Assembly: GCF_001010945.1 (NCBI RefSeq)
Contig: NZ_LBHB01000002.1
Coordinates: 496,001 to 560,000 of the forward strand
Direction of reading: 5' to 3'
DNA: 64,000 bases
From: Aurantiacibacter luteus
GTDB lineage: Bacteria; Pseudomonadota; Alphaproteobacteria; Sphingomonadales; Sphingomonadaceae
The notes under the pieces were generated by a model. It was not told where the DNA came from, did not search any database, and worked only from the letters and a program-made list of their open reading frames with translations. Of the stretch, positions 18,054 to 25,168 are shown piece by piece. The position numbers were made by a program, and so were the translations under genes. The first letter of the stretch is position 1, and each line of letters starts with the position of its first letter.

Positions 18054-18131
18054 ACACCAAGGCCTCGACAGCGCGCTGAACCGCATTTGCTTGCCCCGCG
18101 CGGGCAAAGAGCCTACATCGCACCCTGCAAC

Positions 18132-18160
18132 GGCCGCTCCGCAAGGGGCGGCCCTATTTA
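18132..18160 (+). terminator. Stem-loop between quinone oxidoreductase and trcR genes
   Basis: A 9-base stem GGCCGCTCC / GGGGCGGCC with one G-U pair closes a GCAA tetraloop (GNRA type), followed by CTATTTATTT. It may end transcription of the upstream reductase, though the T run is interrupted. Because it sits only 24 bases before the trcR start, it could equally be a 5' leader structure of that gene. Confidence 0.5.
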
Positions 18161-18176
18161 TTTCGGAGACATTCCC

Positions 18177-18935
18177 GTGGCCAACCAGCCCAAGCCTCTC
18201 ATGCCGCACGCCACCGCCAGCTGGCTGGTGGACAACACCTCGCTCAGCTTCACGCAGATCGCGGACTTCTGCGGGCTGCACATCCTCGAAGTGCAGGCGA
18301 TGGCGGATGATCTGGCGGGTAGCAAGTACACCGGCCGCGATCCGGTGCACTCGGGAGAGCTGACGCACGAGGAGATCGAGAAGGGCCAGGCCGACGCGAA
18401 CTACGCGCTGGTCATGCAGAAGGCCCCGGTTGACGTCAGCCGCACCAAGGGCCCGCGCTACACGCCGGTCTCCAAGCGGCAGGACAAGCCCGACGGCATC
18501 GCGTGGATCATCAAGAACCACCCCGAAATCTCCGATGCGCAGATCGGCAAGTTGATCGGCACCACGCGCAATACCATCAACGCCATCCGCGAGCGCAGCC
18601 ACTGGAACATCCAGAACATCACGCCCAAGGACCCGGTGACGCTGGGCCTGTGCTCGCAGCGCGAGCTCGACGCGGCGGTGGCCAAGGCGGCGAAGAAGGC
18701 CGCGGCGCAGGCTCCTGCCGAGGAGGCCACGGATGGTGACGACAGCGTCATGGCTGCCGCTCCGGCGAAGAAGGACGACCGCGAGGCCCTGATCGAGCAG
18801 CTGAAGGCCGAGCGCGAGGCGGCGGCCAAGGCGGCGGCGCAGGCCGCGCAGGAGGCCGAGGTCGAGGCCTGGCTCGAAGCCAAGCGCGAGGCCGAAGCCA
18901 ACCCGGCGCCCGAACCCGGGCCCGAGTCGCTTTAA
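18177..18935 (+). CDS. trcR: DUF1013 / TrcR-like cell cycle transcriptional regulator
   Basis: A 252-residue protein of the DUF1013 family, annotated in alphaproteobacteria as cell cycle transcriptional regulator TrcR. The conserved N-terminal two thirds carry the family sequences PHATASWLVDNTSLSF, IADFCGLHILEVQAMAD and KRQDKPDGIAWIIKNHPE, the last around a predicted helix-turn-helix-like region (QIGKLIGTTRNTINAIRER). The C-terminal 90 residues are Ala/Glu/Lys-rich and probably coiled coil. The GTG start (VANQPKPLMP) has a GGAG ribosome site; upstream in-frame codons lie in the stem-loop. Its role in regulation is family knowledge, not visible here. Confidence 0.85.
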   Translation: MANQPKPLMPHATASWLVDNTSLSFTQIADFCGLHILEVQAMADDLAGSKYTGRDPVHSGELTHEEIEKGQADANYALVMQKAPVDVSRTKGPRYTPVSKRQDKPDGIAWIIKNHPEISDAQIGKLIGTTRNTINAIRERSHWNIQNITPKDPVTLGLCSQRELDAAVAKAAKKAAAQAPAEEATDGDDSVMAAAPAKKDDREALIEQLKAEREAAAKAAAQAAQEAEVEAWLEAKREAEANPAPEPGPESL

Positions 18936-18983
18936 GCTTCGCTATAGCTTAAACGAAAGGGGGCGGCCTCGATGGACCGCCCC
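18931..18983. terminator. Bidirectional terminator between trcR and bactofilin genes
   Basis: Two hairpins follow one another. The first is an AT-rich perfect 8-base stem TTTAAGCT / AGCTTAAA that includes the trcR stop codon. The second is GGGGCGG / CCGCCCC with a 10-base loop. On the minus strand the second is followed by CCTTTCGTTT, the form of an intrinsic terminator for the bactofilin gene; on the plus strand the tail is CT-rich. Confidence 0.6.
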
Positions 18984-19010
18984 TCCCTCTCCACGAACCG
19001 GTTGGCCGGA

Positions 19011-19481
19011 TCAGCCGGCGGCGAGTGTCATCTTGCGCTGCGCGTCCTGAGCATCGTCCTGGGCCGCGACGGGCGCGGGGCGCTGCGCGGCCTTCTTGCC
19101 GAGCGGGGCGAAGCGCCCGTCGACCGTGGCGCCCTGCTCGATGGTCAGCGTGTCGTAGGACACGTCGCCTTCGATCCGCGCGCTCTTGAGCACGACGAGG
19201 TTCTTCGCCTCGATCTTGCCGTTGACGTGGCCGGACAGGCGCGCGGTCTCGGCGCGGATCTCGCCTTCGACGCGGCTGCCCTCGCCCTGCACCAGGCTGG
19301 CGCAGGCGATATCGCCGATCACGGTGCCGTCGACATGCAGGTCGACGGTGGCTTCGATGTTGCCGCGGATGGTGACATCCGGGCCGATGACGGAAAAGGT
19401 GGAACCGTTAGCCATTGGTGCGACTCCCTGGCGTGGTGTTGGATTGAACGGCGAATCCTGCTCGGGCTTCTTCGAGAACAT
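19011..19481 (-). CDS. Bactofilin (polymer-forming cytoskeletal protein)
   Basis: A 156-residue bactofilin. The central beta-helix domain runs from FSVIGPDVTIRGNI through GDVSYDTLTIEQGATVDGRF with regularly spaced hydrophobic and glycine positions; the ends are short and disordered, with a Pro/Gln/Ala tail. Bactofilins form membrane-associated filaments that localise cell-wall enzymes. The start MFSKKPEQDS resembles known bactofilin N-termini and makes a 74-base overlap with the upstream M23 gene. An internal ATG (MANGSTFSV) with an AGGGAG site gives only an 8-base overlap and is a real alternative. The pairing with M23 is a recurring arrangement, seen for example in Helicobacter Csd1/CcmA. 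Confidence 0.9.
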   Translation of the reverse strand: MFSKKPEQDSPFNPTPRQGVAPMANGSTFSVIGPDVTIRGNIEATVDLHVDGTVIGDIACASLVQGEGSRVEGEIRAETARLSGHVNGKIEAKNLVVLKSARIEGDVSYDTLTIEQGATVDGRFAPLGKKAAQRPAPVAAQDDAQDAQRKMTLAAG

Positions 19482-20586
19482 CGGGTGCGGTCTCCAGGAA
19501 GGGCCGCGGATTGACCGCGCGGCCGTTGATGCGAACCTCGAAATGGAGGTGGGGGCCGGTCGAGCGGCCGGTGTTGCCGATGGCGCCGATCACGTCGCCG
19601 GCTGCCACTCGGGTGCCTATCCGGGTGGCGAAGCGCGACATGTGGGCATAGCGGGTGACCATGCCCTGCCCGTGGCTGATTTCCACGACATTGCCGTAGC
19701 CGGAACGCTGGCCGACGAAGCTCACCCGGCCCTCCGCAGCGGCGTGAATCGGGGCACCGATGGGGCCGCGGAAATCGAGCCCGGAATGCATCGTCGCGCT
19801 ACCGTTGAAGGGGTCGCTGCGATAGCCGAAGCCAGAGGAAATCGAGCGGATGTCGGCGGGCATGACCTGCGGGATGGCATCGAGGCCGTTTTCCAGCGCG
19901 GCCATGCGCGCAAGGCTTGCACCCATGCGGCGGAAGCGCGGATCGATCGAGCCGTCTGCCTCGGAGGCGAGACCCTCGAAGGGGCCGCCCATCGCAGCGG
20001 CGTTGGCGTTCATCACCACGCGCGGGTCGAGGCCCAGCGAGCGGATGGCAGCCTCCGTGCGCGCGGCACGGCGATCGGCGTAGAGCGTCAGCGCCTCGAC
20101 CGCGGCAAGCTGGCGGGCTTCGACCTCGGCAAGGCCGACGGCCTGCGGGAAGACGTCCTTCATCATCGAGATGAGTTCGGCCGATTCCTCGGACGAATCG
20201 GACACCGTGTGCTCGGCGTCAGCGACCAGGTCCTCGGGCAGCATGTCGACGATCCCGTCGAGCATCTTCTGCCGCGCCTCGAGATCGGCAACGGTGGCGC
20301 TGAGATCGTCCGAATAGGCGTCGAAGCGATCCTCGGCGGTGGCGACCTGCGCCTCCCGCTCGAGCAGCGAGGCACGCTCGCTGCTGGCGCGATACTGGCT
20401 GAACGCCGCGCCGCCCAGCGACACGACGAAGGCGAGCGCAGCCGCACCGGCCACGCCGGCGGCGGTCATCTGCATGCGCGAGGTAACGGTGATAAAGCGG
20501 ACCTGCCCTTCCGAGCGCATGAAGAATTCGCGCTCGGGAAACCAGCTCCGCAGGCGGTCGAGACCGCCAGCGACTTTGTTTTTCAA
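19408..20586 (-). CDS. M23 family metallopeptidase with N-terminal DUF5930-like domain
   Basis: A 392-residue membrane-anchored LytM endopeptidase. The N-terminal SWFPEREFFMRSEGQVRF segment is typical of the DUF5930 group, then one membrane helix (AGVAGAAALAFVVSLGGAAF), a coiled coil to about residue 170, and an intact LytM domain with HSGLDFRG and HLHFEVRINGRAVNP. It should cut peptidoglycan at sites set by the bactofilin it is co-encoded with. The start is uncertain: TTG giving LKNKVAGGLDRL is preferred because it precedes the conserved segment; no ATG is near, and the frame is open upstream to a non-homologous ATG. It is divergent from proA. Confidence 0.85.
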   Translation of the reverse strand: MKNKVAGGLDRLRSWFPEREFFMRSEGQVRFITVTSRMQMTAAGVAGAAALAFVVSLGGAAFSQYRASSERASLLEREAQVATAEDRFDAYSDDLSATVADLEARQKMLDGIVDMLPEDLVADAEHTVSDSSEESAELISMMKDVFPQAVGLAEVEARQLAAVEALTLYADRRAARTEAAIRSLGLDPRVVMNANAAAMGGPFEGLASEADGSIDPRFRRMGASLARMAALENGLDAIPQVMPADIRSISSGFGYRSDPFNGSATMHSGLDFRGPIGAPIHAAAEGRVSFVGQRSGYGNVVEISHGQGMVTRYAHMSRFATRIGTRVAAGDVIGAIGNTGRSTGPHLHFEVRINGRAVNPRPFLETAPDVLEEARAGFAVQSNTTPGSRTNG

Positions 20587-20817
20587 AACGACCCCATCCC
20601 ATTGCGGCGGTTTTCGAGGGGCGACATGACGGCTGGCCGGCCATGCGTCGAGTCGAATACGCGCCCGTTCGGGGCGAGACGAACCGACCACGCGATGAAT
20701 CGTTGCAACATTGTGAAATTTTCCACTGCCGTGCGGGAACCATCCGCCGAATCGTTAATTTCCGGCGCCCCGGCGAATCGACCTGACAGGCCGTTTTTCG
20801 ACTGATACGGGGCTTGC

Positions 20818-22107
20818 ATGAGCGCGAATACGGATGGCGGGAGTGACACCGTGGCCCTGGTGGAGCAGCTGGCAAGGCGCGGCCGGGCGGCCCAGCGTAG
20901 CCTCGCGGCGAGCGATACGGCGAGCCGCGCGCGCGGTCTGGAGCAGGCCGCCGCCGCCATCCGCGAACAGGCACCGGCAATCCTGACGTCGAATGCGCGC
21001 GACATGGAGGCGGCCAGGGCCAGCGGCCTTTCGCCCGCCATGCTCGACCGGCTCGCGCTGGACGAGGCCCGGCTCACGGCCATCGCCGATGCCGTCGCCT
21101 CCGTCGCTCGCTTGCCCGACCCGGTGGGCGAGGAAATCGACCGGCGCGAGGCGCCGGCGGGGATGACGCTGGTGCGCCGCCGCATTCCCGTGGGCCTGAT
21201 CGGCATCATCTACGAAAGCCGCCCCAACGTGACCGCCGATGCCGCCGCGCTCTGCGTGATGTCGGGCAATGCGGCCTTGCTGCGCGGCGGCAGCGAAGCG
21301 GTACACAGCAACCGCGCGCTTCACGCCGCCTTTGCGCGCGGACTGGCGGACGCGGGGCTCCCTGCCGAGGCGGTGCAGCTGCTCCCCACGCAGGACCGCG
21401 CCGCGGTGGGCGCCATGCTGCAGGCGGCAGGGCTGATCGACATGATCGTGCCGCGCGGGGGCAAGGGGCTGGTGGCGCGCGTCCAGGCCGACGCGCGCGT
21501 TCCCGTGCTCGCCCACCTCGACGGCCTCTGTCACACCTACGTCCACGCCGCCGCCGACCCGGAGATGGCCGAGGCGATCGTGCTCGATGCCAAGATGCGC
21601 CGCACGGGCATATGCGGGGCGACCGAGACGCTGCTGCTCGACGCGGCCTTTCCCGCTGCCGGCAAGGTGCTCGCCACCCTGCTCGATGCCGGCTGCGAAC
21701 TGCGCGGTGACGCCCGCGCCCGCGCCATCGACCCGCGCGTGGGAGAGGCGAGCGCCGAGGACTGGGACACCGAATATCTCGATGCCGTGCTATCGGTCGC
21801 CGTGGTCGACGGGCCGGAGGCGGCCATGGCGCACGTGGCCGCACACTCGTCCGGCCATACCGACGCCATCGTCACCGCCGACGATCAGGTCGCCGCGCGC
21901 TTCCTCGCCGAGGTCGACAGCGCCATCGTGATGCACAATGCCTCGACCCAGTTCGCCGATGGCGGCGAGTTCGGCCTCGGCGCCGAGATCGGCATTGCCA
22001 CGGGCCGCCTCCACGCGCGCGGACCCGTCGCGCTGGAAGGGCTGACGACCTACAAATGGCAGGTTCTCGGCCATGGTGAAGTGCGTGGGGGCGAGGTGCG
22101 CGGGTAG
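20818..22107 (+). CDS. proA: Glutamate-5-semialdehyde dehydrogenase (gamma-glutamyl phosphate reductase)
   Basis: The 429-residue ProA reduces gamma-glutamyl phosphate to the semialdehyde in proline synthesis. Features are the aldehyde dehydrogenase fold, the catalytic cysteine in RRTGICGATETLL, the GLIGIIYESRPNVT cofactor region and the C-terminal GEFGLGAEIGIATGRLHARGP. Length is normal. No proB is adjacent within the window, since the neighbour upstream is the divergent M23 gene. It starts a plus-strand run with nadD, rsfS, rlmH, envC-like and ctpA, an order common in alphaproteobacteria. Confidence 0.95.
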   Translation: MSANTDGGSDTVALVEQLARRGRAAQRSLAASDTASRARGLEQAAAAIREQAPAILTSNARDMEAARASGLSPAMLDRLALDEARLTAIADAVASVARLPDPVGEEIDRREAPAGMTLVRRRIPVGLIGIIYESRPNVTADAAALCVMSGNAALLRGGSEAVHSNRALHAAFARGLADAGLPAEAVQLLPTQDRAAVGAMLQAAGLIDMIVPRGGKGLVARVQADARVPVLAHLDGLCHTYVHAAADPEMAEAIVLDAKMRRTGICGATETLLLDAAFPAAGKVLATLLDAGCELRGDARARAIDPRVGEASAEDWDTEYLDAVLSVAVVDGPEAAMAHVAAHSSGHTDAIVTADDQVAARFLAEVDSAIVMHNASTQFADGGEFGLGAEIGIATGRLHARGPVALEGLTTYKWQVLGHGEVRGGEVRG

Positions 22108-22109
22108 GC

Positions 22110-22775
22110 ATGGACCGCAACGGCCCGCTTACCGGCCTCCTGGGCGGCAGCTTCAATCCCGCGCACGGCGGTCACCGGCGCGTGTCGCTGTTCGCATTGG
22201 AGGCGCTGGGGCTGGACGAGGTGTGGTGGATGGTCTCGCCCGGCAATCCGCTCAAGCCCAAGGCGGGCATGGCACCGCTGACCGCGCGGGTGACGGCGGC
22301 CAAACGCGCGAGCCGTGCCGCGCCGATCCGGGTCACCGCCATCGAGCAGTCGCTCGGCACCCGCTACACCATCGACACCGTCCGCGCCCTCAAGCGCCGC
22401 TTTCCGAAGCGCCGCTTCGTGTGGCTGATGGGGGCGGACAACCTCGCGCAGTTCCACCTGTGGAAGGACTGGCGCGCGCTGGCTCGGGAATTGCCCATTG
22501 CCGTGATTGCCCGCCCCGGGTATGACACCGATGCCCTCGCGAGCCCCGCGATGGCGTGGTTGCGGCGCTTCCGGTTGTCCGCCGCCGCGTTTGCCAACCG
22601 GAGCGAATGGAGCGCACCTGCGCTGATAGAACTGCGTTTCGATCCCGATCCGCGTTCGGCCACCGCGATCCGCCGGGCCGATCCGCACTGGGCGCGCCGC
22701 ATGGACGGTCCGCCCCCGCGGGACGAGGTGACGCATTCCCTCATTCACGAACCATCCACCGGGCACGCCGCATGA
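22110..22775 (+). CDS. nadD: Nicotinate-nucleotide adenylyltransferase
   Basis: A 221-residue NadD, which adenylates nicotinate mononucleotide in NAD synthesis. The nucleotide-binding motif LLGGSFNPAHGGHRRVS is near the start (the family G-x-F-x-P-x-H-x-G-H), followed by WWMVSPGNPLKPK and WLMGADNLAQFHLWKDW. The late SATAIRR replaces the usual I(S/R)STxIR signature. It begins two bases after the proA stop and precedes rsfS by about 60 bases. Confidence 0.95.
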   Translation: MDRNGPLTGLLGGSFNPAHGGHRRVSLFALEALGLDEVWWMVSPGNPLKPKAGMAPLTARVTAAKRASRAAPIRVTAIEQSLGTRYTIDTVRALKRRFPKRRFVWLMGADNLAQFHLWKDWRALARELPIAVIARPGYDTDALASPAMAWLRRFRLSAAAFANRSEWSAPALIELRFDPDPRSATAIRRADPHWARRMDGPPPRDEVTHSLIHEPSTGHAA

Positions 22776-22834
22776 TGCTGCTGTCCGCCACGGGCCTTTC
22801 GCCCAACGCCTGCACAGGAGCATGACCAGACGCG

Positions 22835-23290
22835 ATGACAAGTCCCAGCACTCCGGCCCCTTCATCCGGCCTGTCACCTGCGTCCTTCTCGCCCATGACT
22901 GACACCCCCGACATCATCGCCCCGCTCCCCCCGTCGGAGCCCGGCTCGCTGCACGAGATGATCCTCAAGCAGCTCGACGACGACCAGGCGAGCGAGCTCG
23001 TCTCGATCCCGCTCGAGGGCAAGAGCTCGATCGCCGACCACATGGTCATCGCCTCGGGCCGTTCCACGCGGCAGGTTGCCGCCATGGCGAACAAGCTGGC
23101 CGAGCGGATCAAGCAGGAGGGCCGCGGCATCCCGCGCGTCGAGGGCCTGCCCGCCGCCGACTGGGTGCTGATCGATGCCGGCGACGTGGTCGTTCACCTG
23201 TTCCGCCCCGAAGTGCGCAGCTTCTACAACCTGGAACGCATGTGGGGTTTCGGCGAGGACGGCGAGACCCGGCAGATGGGCAGCGCGTGA
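22835..23290 (+). CDS. rsfS: Ribosome silencing factor RsfS
   Basis: RsfS binds ribosomal protein L14 and blocks subunit joining in starvation. The conserved core (LDDDQASELVSIPLEGKSS, IADHMVIASGRSTRQVAAMA, ADWVLIDAGDVVVHLF, FYNLERMWG) is complete. The start is unclear: this ATG gives 151 residues with a low-complexity N-terminal 20, while an ATG 60 bases later (MTDTPDII) gives a more typical length. Neither has a strong ribosome site; an AGGAG lies 15 bases before the first. The stop codon TGA is also the first triplet of repeat copy A. Confidence 0.93.
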   Translation: MTSPSTPAPSSGLSPASFSPMTDTPDIIAPLPPSEPGSLHEMILKQLDDDQASELVSIPLEGKSSIADHMVIASGRSTRQVAAMANKLAERIKQEGRGIPRVEGLPAADWVLIDAGDVVVHLFRPEVRSFYNLERMWGFGEDGETRQMGSA

Positions 23291-23400
23291 TTTGTTTTGC
23301 GAGCCCGCCTCCGCGGGCTCGTCCTTGCTATACGCACTCCGCTTCGCTGTGTGCCCGCTGCGGGCGGCCATTCGGCCCCTTCGGCGAAGCTCAGGACAGG
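23291..23400 (+). repeat. Modular hairpin repeat, copy A (between rsfS and rlmH)
   Basis: The copy starts TTTGTTTTG right after the rsfS stop. Its first hairpin is CGAGCCCGC-CTCC-GCGGGCTCG (23300-23321, perfect), followed by TCCTTGCTATACGCA, and its second hairpin is GGCC-ATTC-GGCC (23366-23377). Its end runs into CCCTTCGGCGAAGCTCAGG, which resembles the purE-purK inverted repeat. The remaining 47 bases up to rlmH hold only the rlmH ribosome site. It belongs to a six-copy family in this window. Confidence 0.85.
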
Positions 23401-23447
23401 CTTGCGGGCCGCTGGCCCGATCAACTTGATAACCGGGAGTTGGTGCT

Positions 23448-23870
23448 ATTCTTCTCCGTGTCATCGCTCGCGGCAAGATCGCCCGGTCGCCCGAGGCGGA
23501 GCTGGTGGCGCGGTACGAGAAGCGGCTGACCTGGCCGGTCAGGCTGACCGAGCTGCCCGAGACCGGCGGGCGTGTGCCCGATGCGCTCACGCCGTGCCGC
23601 ACGGTTCTGCTCGACGAGAAGGGCAGGGATCTTGCGTCCGAACAGCTCGCCGCCCAGCTCGAAAGCTGGCGCGACGGGGGCATCCGCGAATGCCGCTTCG
23701 TGCTCGGCGCGGCGGACGGGCATACGGATGCCGAACGAGACAATGCCGACCTCCTGCTCGCTTTCGGCAAGGCCACCTGGCCGCACCTGCTCGCCCGCGC
23801 CATGCTGATGGAGCAATTGTTCCGCGCCACCTCGATTCTTGCCGGGCACCCCTATCATCGGGCAGGATAG
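23448..23870 (+). CDS. rlmH: 23S rRNA pseudouridine-1915 N3-methyltransferase RlmH, apparent ATT start
   Basis: RlmH methylates pseudouridine 1915 of 23S rRNA using S-adenosylmethionine (SPOUT fold). The body is unmistakable: LVARYEKRLTWPVRLTELPE, FVLGAADGHT and the family C-terminus TSILAGHPYHRAG. The expected N-terminus, MLLHVIARGKI-like, is encoded as LLRVIARGKIARSPEAEL, preceded by ATT. In this frame a TAA lies 18 bases before the ATT and no ATG, GTG, TTG or CTG precedes a GTG 19 codons into the protein. Starting at that GTG would remove the first strand of the fold. A GGGAG sits eight bases before the ATT. The result is 140 residues, a normal length. A sequence error is the alternative. 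Confidence 0.85.
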   Translation: MLLRVIARGKIARSPEAELVARYEKRLTWPVRLTELPETGGRVPDALTPCRTVLLDEKGRDLASEQLAAQLESWRDGGIRECRFVLGAADGHTDAERDNADLLLAFGKATWPHLLARAMLMEQLFRATSILAGHPYHRAG

Positions 23871-23874
23871 GCGC

Positions 23875-25089
23875 GTGATCCACCGCGCGCTCCTCCTCGC
23901 CATCGCGGCGCTGGCCTTTGCCGCTGCCGCCGCGAGCGCCCAGCGCGGGCCCGCCTACGGCTCGCCGGGCGATACCCGCGCCGCGCTCGCCGCCGCGCTG
24001 GAGGAACGTCGCGCCGCCGAGGCGCGCAGCGAGCGGCTCGACGCCGAGGCCGCCGCCGCCGAGGATGCCGCCACGAAATCGGCGCGCGAGACCGCCGCGC
24101 TCGCCGCGCGGATCCAGCAGGCCGAGGCGGGCGTCGCCGCCGCCCGTGCGCGCATCGCCATGGTGGAGGGCGAGCGCACCCGTTTGCGCGAGGACCTGGG
24201 CCGCGAGCAGCGCCCGCTCGTGCGTCTGACCGCCGCCTTGCAGCAGGCGAGCCGCCGCCCCGCCGCGCTCGCGCTGTTGCAGCCGGGCGAGGTGCAGGAC
24301 CTGGTCTACCTTCGCGCCGTGCTCCATTCCGCCGTGCCGCAGGTGCAGGCGAGTACGCGCGGCCTGCGCGCGCGCATCGCTCGGGCCGCCCAGCTGCGCG
24401 AGGATGCGGCCGCCACCGCAACGGCGTTGCAGGCCGAGGAGAGCGCATTGGGAGAGCGGCGCGCCGAGCTGGCCGAGATCGAGACCCGCCAGCGCCTCGC
24501 GGCGCGGGCCGCTGGGCGCGAGGCCAGCCGCGAGGCCGAGCGGGCGCTGGCGCTGGCGGAGGAGGTGCGCGATCTCGACGGGCTGGTGGACGAGCTCGAC
24601 CGCGCCGCCGCGCTGCGCCGCCGCCTCGCCGCGCTGCCGGGTCCGCGCTTGCGCCCGGCCTCGCCGGAACGCGCGCAAATGGCCGCCACTTCCGCTCCGG
24701 CGCCCGGGCCGACCAGTGCCGCGGGCGCGCCATCGCCCTACATCCTGCCGGTCACTGGGCGCACGCTGACGGGCTTCGGCGCGCCGCAAGCCTCCGGCCC
24801 CAGCCGCGGCATTACCATCGCCCCGCTGGCGGGGGCACAGGTCGTCGCGCCCGCGGCAGGGCGCGTCGCCTTTGCCGGGCCTTACCGGGGGTATGGCCGG
24901 ATCGTCATCATCGAGCACCGGGGCGGCTGGACCAGCCTCGTCACCGGCATGGCGCGCACCGACGTTGCCGTGGGGCAGGAGATCGTCGGCGGCGCTCCGC
25001 TCGGCGTGGCCGCCCCGGCACGGCCAAGCGTGACGCTGGAATTGAGAAGGGGCGGCGAGCCGGTGAACCCCGTCCGGCTCCTTTCCTGA
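23875..25089 (+). CDS. EnvC-like murein hydrolase activator (degenerate LytM)
   Basis: A 404-residue periplasmic protein with a signal peptide (LLLAIAALAFAAAAASA), a long Ala/Arg/Glu-rich coiled coil over residues about 25-260, a proline-rich linker and a C-terminal LytM fold. The zinc motifs are lost: where active enzymes have H-x3-D the sequence reads GITIAPLAG, and where they have HLHFE it reads VTLELRRGG. This is the hallmark of EnvC-type activators, which stimulate amidases during cell separation. The GTG start is four bases after the rlmH stop. It precedes ctpA, the usual alphaproteobacterial order. Confidence 0.85.
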   Translation: MIHRALLLAIAALAFAAAAASAQRGPAYGSPGDTRAALAAALEERRAAEARSERLDAEAAAAEDAATKSARETAALAARIQQAEAGVAAARARIAMVEGERTRLREDLGREQRPLVRLTAALQQASRRPAALALLQPGEVQDLVYLRAVLHSAVPQVQASTRGLRARIARAAQLREDAAATATALQAEESALGERRAELAEIETRQRLAARAAGREASREAERALALAEEVRDLDGLVDELDRAAALRRRLAALPGPRLRPASPERAQMAATSAPAPGPTSAAGAPSPYILPVTGRTLTGFGAPQASGPSRGITIAPLAGAQVVAPAAGRVAFAGPYRGYGRIVIIEHRGGWTSLVTGMARTDVAVGQEIVGGAPLGVAAPARPSVTLELRRGGEPVNPVRLLS

Positions 25090-25168
25090 CCACAACCGTA
25101 GTTATCTGGCGTTAAGCGGGGCCATGCGATAAGACCGGTTCGGGACCCGAGCACTGGAATCGCCACCT

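Noticed and set aside
20740-20765. GGAAC followed by CGTT upstream of proA as an EcfG promoter
   Set aside because: The spacer is only 12 bases, too short for this promoter class.
23505-23507. GTG as the rlmH start
   Set aside because: It would delete the conserved first strand (LLRVIARGKI) that is intact upstream; ATT is the better reading despite being rare.
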